Positions 17,834-26,204 of a DNA stretch of 36,062 nt are shown here, one piece after another. The notes below the pieces were generated by a model that did no database searches, was not told the DNA's origin, and saw nothing but the letters and a program-made list of their open reading frames with translations. The position numbers were made by a program, and so were the translations under genes. The stretch comes from an uncultured Lachnobacterium sp. GTDB lineage: Bacteria > Bacillota > Clostridia > Lachnospirales > Lachnospiraceae. Each line of letters opens with the position of its first letter. Position 1 is the stretch's first letter. The stretch is from the NCBI GenBank assembly GCA_945971355.1, contig CAMFPD010000003.1, forward strand, positions 1 to 36,062, in the 5' to 3' direction.

Positions 17834-19717
17834 ATGACAAAAAAACAGAAAAAGATGCTGATAAGGATAATAATTGCCGCAGTTCTTATGGTTGGATTGC
17901 ATTTTGTGCCAGTGGACGGAATAATTAGATTTGTTTTGTACATGGTTCCATATCTGGTCATTGGCTATGATATTCTAAAGAAAGCATTTAAAGGAATCAT
18001 GAACAAGCAGGTGTTTGATGAAAACTTTCTTATGGCACTTGCAACAATAGGGGCTATAGCTGTTGCGCTATACGAAAACGGCGACTACACAGAAGCCATA
18101 GCAGTAATGCTTTTTTATCAGATAGGAGAGCTTTTCCAAAGCTATGCGGTTGGAAAGAGCAGGAGAAATATCAGCGAGCTTATGGATATCAGACCGGATT
18201 ATGCTAATGTGGAAGTGGATGGAAATTTGGAGCAGGTTGATCCAGATGAAGTTGAAATCGGAACAATAATTGTGGTTCAGCCAGGAGAGAAAATCCCAAT
18301 TGATGGAATCATAGAGGTTGGAAATTCAACACTTAATACAAGTGCTCTTACAGGTGAGAGTCTTCCAAGGGAAGCTGGTGTGGGCGATGAAGTAATAAGC
18401 GGATGTATTAATATGACAGGGCTGCTTAAAATCAGAACCACCAAGAATTTTGGGGAATCCACAGTATCAAAGATATTGGATCTTGTGGAGAATTCAAGCT
18501 CCAAGAAATCAAAATCGGAGAATTTTATCTCGAAGTTTGCTAAATACTATACGCCAGCAGTTTGTTACAGTGCCATGGCACTGGCAGTGATACCTCCAAT
18601 TATCAGAATGGTAATAATGGGTGCACCGGCAGAATGGGGAACATGGATTTACAGGGCACTCACTTTCCTTGTAATCAGTTGTCCATGTGCGCTTGTAATT
18701 AGTATTCCACTTAGCTTTTTTGCAGGAATAGGTGGTGCAAGCAACGCAGGAGTTCTTGTAAAAGGCTCAAACTATCTGGAAACTCTTTCACAGACTAAGT
18801 ATGTGGTATTTGACAAAACCGGAACAGTAACACAGGGTGTGTTTGAGGTTACTGGGGTACACCATAATACAATGGAAGAAGAAAAGCTTTTAGAGTATGC
18901 GGCACTGGCAGAGTGTTATTCTTCACATCCGATTAGTAAAAGCCTTCGCAAAGCATACGGTCAGGTTATAGATAATTCAAGGGTTTCTGATGTGGAGGAA
19001 GTTGGTGGTCACGGTGTGACAGCCACAATAGATGGAAAAATAGTAGCTGTTGGAAATGATAAGCTTATGGAAAAGCTTGGTATAGAGTACAAGTCTTGTC
19101 ATAAGGTTGGAACAATTGTTCATGTTGCGGTTGATGGAAAGTATGAAGGACACATTATCATCTCAGACGTTATTAAACCAACCGCAAAGGCTGCAATTAA
19201 GGCTCTTCACAGGGCAGGAGTGGCAAAGCTTGTAATGCTTACGGGAGATGCAAAGAATGTGGCAAAGCAGGTAGCAGATGAACTTGGAATTGATCAGGTT
19301 TACAGTGAACTGCTTCCAGGTGACAAAGTCGAGAAGGTAGAAGAGCTTTTGGCGAGCAAGGGAAAAAAGGAAAAGCTTGCATTTGTAGGAGATGGAATTA
19401 ATGATGCTCCTGTTCTGAGAAGAGCTGATATAGGAATCGCAATGGGAGCACTTGGGTCTGATGCTGCAATTGAGGCTGCTGATATAGTTCTTATGGATGA
19501 TGACCCGCTCAAGATAGCAAAAGCCATAAAGATATCACGCAAATGCCTGAGAATTGTATATGAAAACATGTATTTTGCAATAGGAATCAAGCTTATATGT
19601 TTAGCTCTTGGAGCTGTAGGAATTGCCAATATGTGGCTTGCAATATTCGCGGATGTAGGAGTTATGGTGATTGCGGTCCTCAATGCTATAAGAGCATTGT
19701 TTGTAAAGAACTTGTAA
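17834..19717 (+). CDS. P1B-type heavy-metal translocating ATPase (CadA/ZntA-like, Zn/Cd/Pb)
   Basis: 627 aa. ISCPCALVISIPLSFF (CPC), FDKTGTVTQG, SSHPIS (HP locus), LTGDAKN, FVGDGINDAPVLRRADIGIAMG. No N-terminal HMA domain. Start at ATG 17834. Confidence 0.93.
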   Translation: MTKKQKKMLIRIIIAAVLMVGLHFVPVDGIIRFVLYMVPYLVIGYDILKKAFKGIMNKQVFDENFLMALATIGAIAVALYENGDYTEAIAVMLFYQIGELFQSYAVGKSRRNISELMDIRPDYANVEVDGNLEQVDPDEVEIGTIIVVQPGEKIPIDGIIEVGNSTLNTSALTGESLPREAGVGDEVISGCINMTGLLKIRTTKNFGESTVSKILDLVENSSSKKSKSENFISKFAKYYTPAVCYSAMALAVIPPIIRMVIMGAPAEWGTWIYRALTFLVISCPCALVISIPLSFFAGIGGASNAGVLVKGSNYLETLSQTKYVVFDKTGTVTQGVFEVTGVHHNTMEEEKLLEYAALAECYSSHPISKSLRKAYGQVIDNSRVSDVEEVGGHGVTATIDGKIVAVGNDKLMEKLGIEYKSCHKVGTIVHVAVDGKYEGHIIISDVIKPTAKAAIKALHRAGVAKLVMLTGDAKNVAKQVADELGIDQVYSELLPGDKVEKVEELLASKGKKEKLAFVGDGINDAPVLRRADIGIAMGALGSDAAIEAADIVLMDDDPLKIAKAIKISRKCLRIVYENMYFAIGIKLICLALGAVGIANMWLAIFADVGVMVIAVLNAIRALFVKNL

Positions 19718-19731
19718 GGATGGTGTTCAGA

Positions 19732-20094
19732 ATGGCTGAAAAAGAAAAAATGTGTTGTGATTCCAAGGAGATTCATGAGGATTTACTCAAAATAGTAAAT
19801 GCAACAATGCCACCGGAAACAGAGCTTTATGATTTAGCAGAGTTATTCAAGGTTTTTGGTGATTCCACCAGAATCAGAATACTGTTTGTGTTATTTGAGG
19901 CGGAGGTATGCGTGTGTGATTTGGCTGAAGTACTGAATATGACACAGTCTGCAATATCACACCAGCTTAGAATATTAAAGCAGAATAAGCTTGTAAAAAG
20001 CAGAAGAGAAGGAAAATCTATATTCTATTCACTGGCAGATAGTCATGTCAGAAGTATTATTGCACAGGGAAGAGAGCACATAGAGGAAGATTAA
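19732..20094 (+). CDS. ArsR/SmtB-family metal-responsive repressor
   Basis: 120 aa. EVCVCDLAEVLNMTQSAISHQLRILKQNKLVKSRREGKSIFYSL; alpha-5-like DSHVRSIIAQGREHIEE. Start may be ATG 19720; ORF track extends upstream to 19597. Confidence 0.92.
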   Translation: MAEKEKMCCDSKEIHEDLLKIVNATMPPETELYDLAELFKVFGDSTRIRILFVLFEAEVCVCDLAEVLNMTQSAISHQLRILKQNKLVKSRREGKSIFYSLADSHVRSIIAQGREHIEED

Positions 20095-20126
20095 TAAAAT
20101 ACTTAACAATAAAGAGCGTGATAAGC

Positions 20127-20164
20127 AAAGAAGTTCTGTTATTTTGCAGGACTTCTTTTTTTTA
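20127..20164 (+). terminator. Rho-independent terminator after arsR-type gene
   Basis: AAAGAAGTTCTG-TTATTTT-GCAGGACTTCTTT followed by a T run. Confidence 0.8.
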
Positions 20165-20211
20165 TATTTTTATGCTATTATGAGCTATATATAGTCAAAT
20201 GAGGTATAGAA

Positions 20212-21813
20212 GTGAAGAAAAAGATTTACACTACCATTAAGTTAATATTGATTATATGTGTTGTTGCATTGATGAGTCTGGGCTGGTTTGTATGTGAGGA
20301 TAATGTTTTCAGTATGTACAAAACAGAGGCAAACAGTACTATTGAGCCGAATTATATAAGTGAGCTTCCTAACGGTACCAGATGTTATCATTTTAATATT
20401 AGAAATGTGACTCATACTACTCACAGTATGCTTTTCTATACGAATCATCAGGAAGTGTATGTGACTGTTGCAGGACGTCTTGTATATTCTGTGGAAAAAA
20501 GCGATTTGATATTTGGTCATACCACTGGTTCAGTGTGGAATAGAGTTGAAACCCCGGCATATTCGTCTCAAGTGGTTGTTATGATAAAACCGGTATATCC
20601 GAATATAACACCAAGTGAACCCCAATTTTATTTTGGCGATGGTGTAGCCATGTATGAGAACTTGATTTGTGGAAGCTTTATTGAGATGGCGGTTTGCCTT
20701 CTGATAATAGCAGTTGGATTATGTCTTGTTGTGTACTTTTTTATCGCTGCACGAGGAAGTAAGGAGATACTGTATCTCGGTTTATTTGCAAGTCTTTTAG
20801 GATTTTGGTCTCTGGGTGAGACTGCAGGAGTGACATTGCTTCTTCAGCAAAGGGTTATGGCCAGCTACTGTGCATTTACCTGTCTTATGATAGTGGGATG
20901 TCCTTTTGTAATGTTTGTGCGTTATTTTCTGCATCTTCATAATCAGAAAATATGTGCTGTTGTGATAGCGATAATTACATCCATTGCTGTATTTTGCCAG
21001 TTGATGCAATTTCTTAATATCAGAGATATAAAGCAAAATGCAGTTCTTATTCATTTTGGATTGCTTGCAGGCTGTCTATATATGTTTGGTGGAATAATTC
21101 ACAATATGATAATTAAAAAGCATAGGCGTAAATCAGCTATATGTCTTGTAGGTGCATCAGTTCTCGGAATCGCAGCAGTTTTAGATACTATTGCATATTA
21201 TGGAGACAGACTTAATGCTAACAGATATTCTAAGTTTGGCTTTCTTGTATTTATTGTAATAATAAGCTTGGAGACTGCAAGATACGCGAAGCTACAGCTT
21301 GAAAAGGAGCGGAAGCTGAGACTTTATCAGGAAATGGCCGTTAAGGATCTTTTGACTAACTGTTATAATCGAAATGCATATAATGAGGATATAGAAAACT
21401 TTGACAAAGATCAGGATACCTATATTATTACTTTCGATTTAAATAACTTGAAGCTCTGCAATGATACAATGGGACACAATGCTGGTGATCAGTATATAAT
21501 TGAGGCAGCTACAATTATCCAGGAAGTCTTTTCTCATGTTGGAAAAGTATATAGAATCGGAGGAGACGAATTTTGTGTTGTTGCAAAGGACACGACTGAT
21601 GAGAAATTGTCAGGCCTTGTGGAGAAGATGAGGAAAAATGAAAGGGATTTTAACATAGATTCACCTATTAAGCTTGCTATTGCATACGGTATGGCGAAAT
21701 ATAATCCGGAAACACATGAAAGCCTGGAAGATACCCGTTCAGAGGCAGATGAATTAATGTACGAAAATAAGAAAGAATTGAAAAAAAGTGACACATTTAG
21801 AAGAATACTATAA
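20212..21813 (+). CDS. Membrane-bound diguanylate cyclase, 7TM-DISM-like sensor + GGDEF
   Basis: 533 aa. Extracellular N-terminal domain, about 7 hydrophobic segments, then VKDLLTNCYNRNAYNEDI and YRIGGDEFCVVA. GTG start. Confidence 0.85.
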   Translation: MKKKIYTTIKLILIICVVALMSLGWFVCEDNVFSMYKTEANSTIEPNYISELPNGTRCYHFNIRNVTHTTHSMLFYTNHQEVYVTVAGRLVYSVEKSDLIFGHTTGSVWNRVETPAYSSQVVVMIKPVYPNITPSEPQFYFGDGVAMYENLICGSFIEMAVCLLIIAVGLCLVVYFFIAARGSKEILYLGLFASLLGFWSLGETAGVTLLLQQRVMASYCAFTCLMIVGCPFVMFVRYFLHLHNQKICAVVIAIITSIAVFCQLMQFLNIRDIKQNAVLIHFGLLAGCLYMFGGIIHNMIIKKHRRKSAICLVGASVLGIAAVLDTIAYYGDRLNANRYSKFGFLVFIVIISLETARYAKLQLEKERKLRLYQEMAVKDLLTNCYNRNAYNEDIENFDKDQDTYIITFDLNNLKLCNDTMGHNAGDQYIIEAATIIQEVFSHVGKVYRIGGDEFCVVAKDTTDEKLSGLVEKMRKNERDFNIDSPIKLAIAYGMAKYNPETHESLEDTRSEADELMYENKKELKKSDTFRRIL

Positions 21814-22588
21814 TAAATTCAACGAAGAAAAGAGATTGGACAGCCGGCATGGCAGGGTAGAGTTTATAACCTCTATGAAGTATATAAACATTTATCTGGA
21901 ACAGATTATGGCTGGAAAAAATGTAGATGATAAATCCCAAATTAAGATACTTGATATTGGGGCTGGAACAGGACGATATTCAGTTCCACTTGCAAATCAG
22001 GGCTTTGACGTCACGGCAGTAGAGCTTGTGAAACATAATTTGGGAAGGCTAAAACAAAAGGGAGCCAATGTAAAGGCATATCAGGGCAATGCACTCAAGC
22101 TAAAAAGATTTGAGGATGACAGCTTTGATTTGACCCTTTTATTTGGCCCCATGTACCACCTGCATACAAGGGAAGATAAGCTCAAGGCGTTGTCAGAGGC
22201 AAAGCGAGTTACAAAATCAGGTGGAATTATTTTAGTGGCCTACATAATGAATGAATTCTCAGTAATAACTTACGCTTTCAAGGAGAGGCATATCCTGGAA
22301 GCAATTGAAAATGGAATGTTGGATGAAACATACCACACAACTGCAAGTGCAAATGAATTGTACAGTATGGTACGACTTGAGGATATAGAAAGTCTGAATC
22401 AGGAGATTGGACTTACAAGGTTGAAAATAATAGCAGCAGATGGAGCTGCAAATTATATAAGACCATTTCTCAATGCACTTGATGAGAATGAATTTCAGTA
22501 TTTTGTGGAATATCATTTAAGAACTTGTGAAAGGCCTGATCTCATGGGAGCAAGTGGACATACTGTAGATATTTTGCAAAAAAATTAA
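21788..22588 (+). CDS. Class I SAM-dependent methyltransferase
   Basis: 266 aa. Motif I ILDIGAGTGRYSVPLANQGFDVTAVELV; DDSFDLTLLFGPMYHL; VTKSGGIILVAYI. GTG start overlapping the upstream gene by 26 nt. Confidence 0.85.
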   Translation: MTHLEEYYNKFNEEKRLDSRHGRVEFITSMKYINIYLEQIMAGKNVDDKSQIKILDIGAGTGRYSVPLANQGFDVTAVELVKHNLGRLKQKGANVKAYQGNALKLKRFEDDSFDLTLLFGPMYHLHTREDKLKALSEAKRVTKSGGIILVAYIMNEFSVITYAFKERHILEAIENGMLDETYHTTASANELYSMVRLEDIESLNQEIGLTRLKIIAADGAANYIRPFLNALDENEFQYFVEYHLRTCERPDLMGASGHTVDILQKN

Positions 22589-22604
22589 TTGTAGGGGGCG
22601 GACA

Positions 22605-24737
22605 ATGTATATTTGGAGAGAACGAATATCAGGAGATGCGACAGCAGATATTGTAAATACAGGGTTATTCCCATTGGATGTGCTGGATGGCTTTAAGATT
22701 CGGCCAGGCTTTTTTAGAATGAATGGTGCATATCAGACAGCAAATGGAGTCAGCTTTACGATAAGCTCTCATAATGCTACCTCATGTACCCTTCTGTTGT
22801 TTAAGCCACAGGAAACAGAGCCCTATGGAAGAATAAAAATACCGGACAGCTACAGGATTGGAGATACTTATTCAATATTGGTGTTTGATATTAAAATAGA
22901 TGAATTTGAATATGCATTCCAGATGGAAGGACCAAATGATCCATCAGCAGGACATTTATTTAATCCTTCCAATATTTTATTAGACCCATATGCAAAGGCT
23001 GTAACAGGTCAAAGAAAATGGGGAGAAAAGCCAGAGTCCGGCAAGGATTTTGTGTACAAAGCAAGGGTGGTAAAAAGCAATTTTGATTGGGGGAAAAACA
23101 AGCAGCTGGAGACACCTTTCGAGGATTTGGTTATATATGAAATGCACGTAAGGGGATTTACAAAGGATGTATCATCTAAGGTTAAGGCGCCAGGAACCTT
23201 TGAGGGCTTGAGGGAGAAAATTCCTTATCTCAAGGACCTTGGAATCAATGCGGTGGAGTTGATGCCAATTTTTGAATTTGATGAGATGGAGAGCGCAAGA
23301 GTTGTAGATGGAGTGCAGTTGTATAACTATTGGGGCTACAATACAGTATGTTTTTTTGCACCAAATACAAGTTATGCATACAAAACGGAGCATAATAGAG
23401 AGGGTGACGAACTCAAAAAATTAATAAGAGAACTTAAGGAAAATGGTATTGAAGTTATACTCGATGTAGTCTTCAACCATACAGCAGAGGGAAACGAGTT
23501 TGGACCGTGCTTTTCGTTCAAGGGAATAGACAATAATGTTTATTACATGCTAACACCTGATGGACATTACTATAATTTCAGTGGATGTGGAAATGTAATG
23601 AACTGTAATCATCCGGTGGTAAGAAGATTTATAACAGACTGTCTGAGACATTGGGCAATAGAATACAGAGTGGACGGATTTAGATTTGATTTGGCATCAA
23701 TTTTGGGAAGAGATCAAAATGGTGTGCCTATGCAGAATCCGCCTATATTAGAAGAGCTTGCATTTGATCCAATCCTTGGAAAGATGAAGCTTATAGCAGA
23801 AGCCTGGGATGCAGGCGGTTTGTATCAGGTGGGCAGCTTCCCGTCATGGAATAAATGGGCAGAGTGGAATGGCAGATATAGGGACGATATGCGTTGTTTC
23901 CTAAAGGGAGATGCAGGAAAAGCAGGAGATGCCATCACACGAATTACAGGCTCACAGGATTTGTATAATCCAAATAGTAGAGGACATCAGGCGTCCGTTA
24001 ATTTCTTAACATGCCATGATGGCTTCACATTATATGATCTATACAGCTATAATACTAAGCATAATGAGAAAAATGGCTGGAACAACACAGATGGAGATAA
24101 TAATGGTCATAGTTGGAACTGTGACTACGAAGGCGAGACAGATGATCCAAACGTTAACGGCCTTAGAATGAGACTGATAAAAAATGCATTTGCGGCATTA
24201 CTGTGCAGCCGTGGTCCTGCGATGTTCTTTGCAGGGGATGAGTTTTGTAACACGCAATTTGGAAACAATAATGCATACTGTCAGGACAATATAATTTCGT
24301 GGCTTGATTGGACCAGATTGGACAAATACAAGGAAATACATGACTTTGTAAGGTATATGATTGCATTCCGAAAAAAGCATGCTATCATCAGAAAGAGAAT
24401 GAAGCCTGTGAGTTGTCAGCTCCCAGAAATAAGCATTCACAATGGAACACCTTTTAATTCATATACAGAATATAATACACATATGATTGGTGTTATGTTC
24501 GCTGGCCGCGATGAGAAGGATTCCAAGGATGATATTATTTTTTACTGTGTTAATACGTACTGGGAGCCACTTATTATGCAGCTTCCGGTTCTTCCTAACG
24601 GCATGAAATGGGTTGTGGACGTGAACACCTACTGTGAATATGAGGATGGTAAAGACTTTGGGGCATACACCGAAATGCTTGGAGTCAACACACTAAGGGT
24701 TCCGGCGCGAACCACCATCATTTTAGTGGCAGAGTAA
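22605..24737 (+). CDS. glgX: Glycogen debranching enzyme / isoamylase-type GH13
   Basis: 710 aa. CBM48-like N-terminus; YEMHVRGFTKDVSS; VILDVVFNHTAEGNE; RVDGFRFDLASILGRD; LIAEAWDAGGLYQVG; NFLTCHDGFTLYDL; RGPAMFFAGDEFCNTQFGNNNAYCQDN. Confidence 0.92.
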   Translation: MYIWRERISGDATADIVNTGLFPLDVLDGFKIRPGFFRMNGAYQTANGVSFTISSHNATSCTLLLFKPQETEPYGRIKIPDSYRIGDTYSILVFDIKIDEFEYAFQMEGPNDPSAGHLFNPSNILLDPYAKAVTGQRKWGEKPESGKDFVYKARVVKSNFDWGKNKQLETPFEDLVIYEMHVRGFTKDVSSKVKAPGTFEGLREKIPYLKDLGINAVELMPIFEFDEMESARVVDGVQLYNYWGYNTVCFFAPNTSYAYKTEHNREGDELKKLIRELKENGIEVILDVVFNHTAEGNEFGPCFSFKGIDNNVYYMLTPDGHYYNFSGCGNVMNCNHPVVRRFITDCLRHWAIEYRVDGFRFDLASILGRDQNGVPMQNPPILEELAFDPILGKMKLIAEAWDAGGLYQVGSFPSWNKWAEWNGRYRDDMRCFLKGDAGKAGDAITRITGSQDLYNPNSRGHQASVNFLTCHDGFTLYDLYSYNTKHNEKNGWNNTDGDNNGHSWNCDYEGETDDPNVNGLRMRLIKNAFAALLCSRGPAMFFAGDEFCNTQFGNNNAYCQDNIISWLDWTRLDKYKEIHDFVRYMIAFRKKHAIIRKRMKPVSCQLPEISIHNGTPFNSYTEYNTHMIGVMFAGRDEKDSKDDIIFYCVNTYWEPLIMQLPVLPNGMKWVVDVNTYCEYEDGKDFGAYTEMLGVNTLRVPARTTIILVAE

Positions 24738-24752
24738 TTCTGCCGCTTTTTT
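24725..24752 (+). terminator. Rho-independent terminator whose stem contains the glgX stop codon
   Basis: AGTGGCAG-AGTAATT-CTGCCGCT followed by TTTTT; the TAA at 24735-24737 lies in the loop. Confidence 0.8.
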
Positions 24753-24822
24753 GTGTTGAAAATAGCCCCATCCCAATGCATCTGCACATTCACCCTTTGC
24801 CAGACCGTAGAGTAAATCTCTT

Positions 24823-25191
24823 AGATTTGTCAGATATTTACATTTTGCCTTCAGGGAAGGTGTACTTCAATGGCAAGACAACGCCGCCCGATTGTTCTCC
24901 CCACACGAACAACCAGCTGACCATTCTAGCCGGTCTAAGAGCCCTACTCAGGAAGTAGATATTAGGGGCGCTTCCGAACAACTCGAGCGCTTTTTTCGGA
25001 TAAAAAAGAGTAAAAAGCGCTCTCAAACAAAGTTCTCCCTGCGCCCCACTTTTCCTTCGTACGGGCTCTAAGGCCGGCACGAATGGCCCCTGAATCGTTG
25101 TCCGTGTGGGGAGAACAATTTGGGGCGCACTGTCAAACGTTTGAAGAACAACCTTCTATCGAAGAAGGCAAAAAGTGACATCGGCAAATCT
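24823..25191. repeat. Long imperfect inverted repeat (fold-back element), two ~170-nt arms around a ~15-nt loop
   Basis: Collinear nested pairs: AGATTTG 24823-24829/CAAATCT 25185-25191; TTTTGCCTTC 24843-24852/GAAGGCAAAA 25164-25173; ATTGTTCTCCCCACAC 24891-24906/GTGTGGGGAGAACAAT 25104-25119 (16 bp perfect); AGAGCCC 24938-24944/GGGCTCT 25063-25069; GGGGCGC 24965-24971/GCGCCCC 25041-25047; GAGCGCTTTTT 24985-24995/AAAAAGCGCTC 25012-25022. Confidence 0.85.
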
Positions 25192-25417
25192 TGGCTTTGC
25201 GGCTAGGTTTCTGAGAAGATGCATATATAGTTTTGTATGTATATAATACGTAAATAGGGTGCCATATCATATCAGATAAAAGCACAACAGAACTGCCCAT
25301 GCAGCGAGTAAGAAATGCTCCCATCCGCGTACCATAAAATTGCAGGAGGCAACGCATTACGGATATAAGAACAAAGTTTGAATAAGTGATATATAGCGTT
25401 AATGAGGACAGGAACAT

Positions 25418-26080
25418 ATGAATAAGGTGAATTATCAGTTAGTGATGGAAAACATAATTAAGGAGAACTGTTTGGAGAAGGGGCAGATAAAGGAAAAGCT
25501 TCCAACGTTGCTGCTTCACAGCTGCTGTGCACCATGCAGCAGCTATTGCCTGGCAGTGTTGTCACAGTATTTCAATGTCACAGTGTATTATTATAATCCC
25601 AACATATATCCCCCAGAGGAATATGAAATGAGAGCAAAAGAGCAGCAACGTTTCATAAATGAGTACCCAATGGCAAGTGAGGTAAGATTTGTGGAAGGAC
25701 CATATGATACAGAGAGCTTTTATAATATGGCGAAGGGACTTGAGAAGGTGCCAGAGGGCGGAGAGAGATGCTTTAAGTGCTATGAACTAAGACTCAGGGA
25801 GAGTGCAAAGTATGCTCTTGATAATGGATTTGATTTTTTTACAACAACATTATCAATAAGTCCCCTTAAGAATGCCAAGAAACTCAATGAGATAGGAAAG
25901 CAGCTGGAAGAAGAGTTTGGTGTCAAATACTTGTATTCTGATTTTAAGAAAAAGGAAGGCTATAAGAAGTCTACAGAAATATCTAATGAGTATGGCATGT
26001 ACAGACAATATTATTGTGGTTGTGTGTATTCAAAAAAACAGCGTGATGATGAAATCGCGCAAAAAAATGCCACAGAATAG
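25418..26080 (+). CDS. queH: Epoxyqueuosine reductase QueH (DUF208 family)
   Basis: 220 aa. LLLHSCCAPCSSYCLAVLSQYFNVTVYYYNPNIYPPEEYEMR; RCFKCYELRLRESA; FFTTTLSISPLKNAKKLNEIG; YRQYYCGCVYSK. Confidence 0.92.
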   Translation: MNKVNYQLVMENIIKENCLEKGQIKEKLPTLLLHSCCAPCSSYCLAVLSQYFNVTVYYYNPNIYPPEEYEMRAKEQQRFINEYPMASEVRFVEGPYDTESFYNMAKGLEKVPEGGERCFKCYELRLRESAKYALDNGFDFFTTTLSISPLKNAKKLNEIGKQLEEEFGVKYLYSDFKKKEGYKKSTEISNEYGMYRQYYCGCVYSKKQRDDEIAQKNATE

Positions 26081-26204
26081 TAGCTATGATTATTTGATAT
26101 GGATTAACAAAAATAGTTTGTTGAATCATGTCTTTTAGTAATATATAATTTAGAAATGTATAAATATGCAAGAATATAATTTGAAGTTATAGGAGGATAA
26201 AGAG

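Noticed and set aside
24776-24958. 60-aa + strand ORF after glgX
   Set aside because: Most of it lies in the left arm of the fold-back, it has no clear RBS, and the composition looks incidental. Treated as part of the repeat element, not a gene.
24838-25080. 80-aa - strand ORF across the fold-back
   Set aside because: It reads through the hairpin loop and both arms, so it is better explained by the inverted repeat.
25418-26080. Possible preQ1 riboswitch control of queH
   Set aside because: I could not find the preQ1-I A-rich tail and paired stem; left as an open question rather than a feature.
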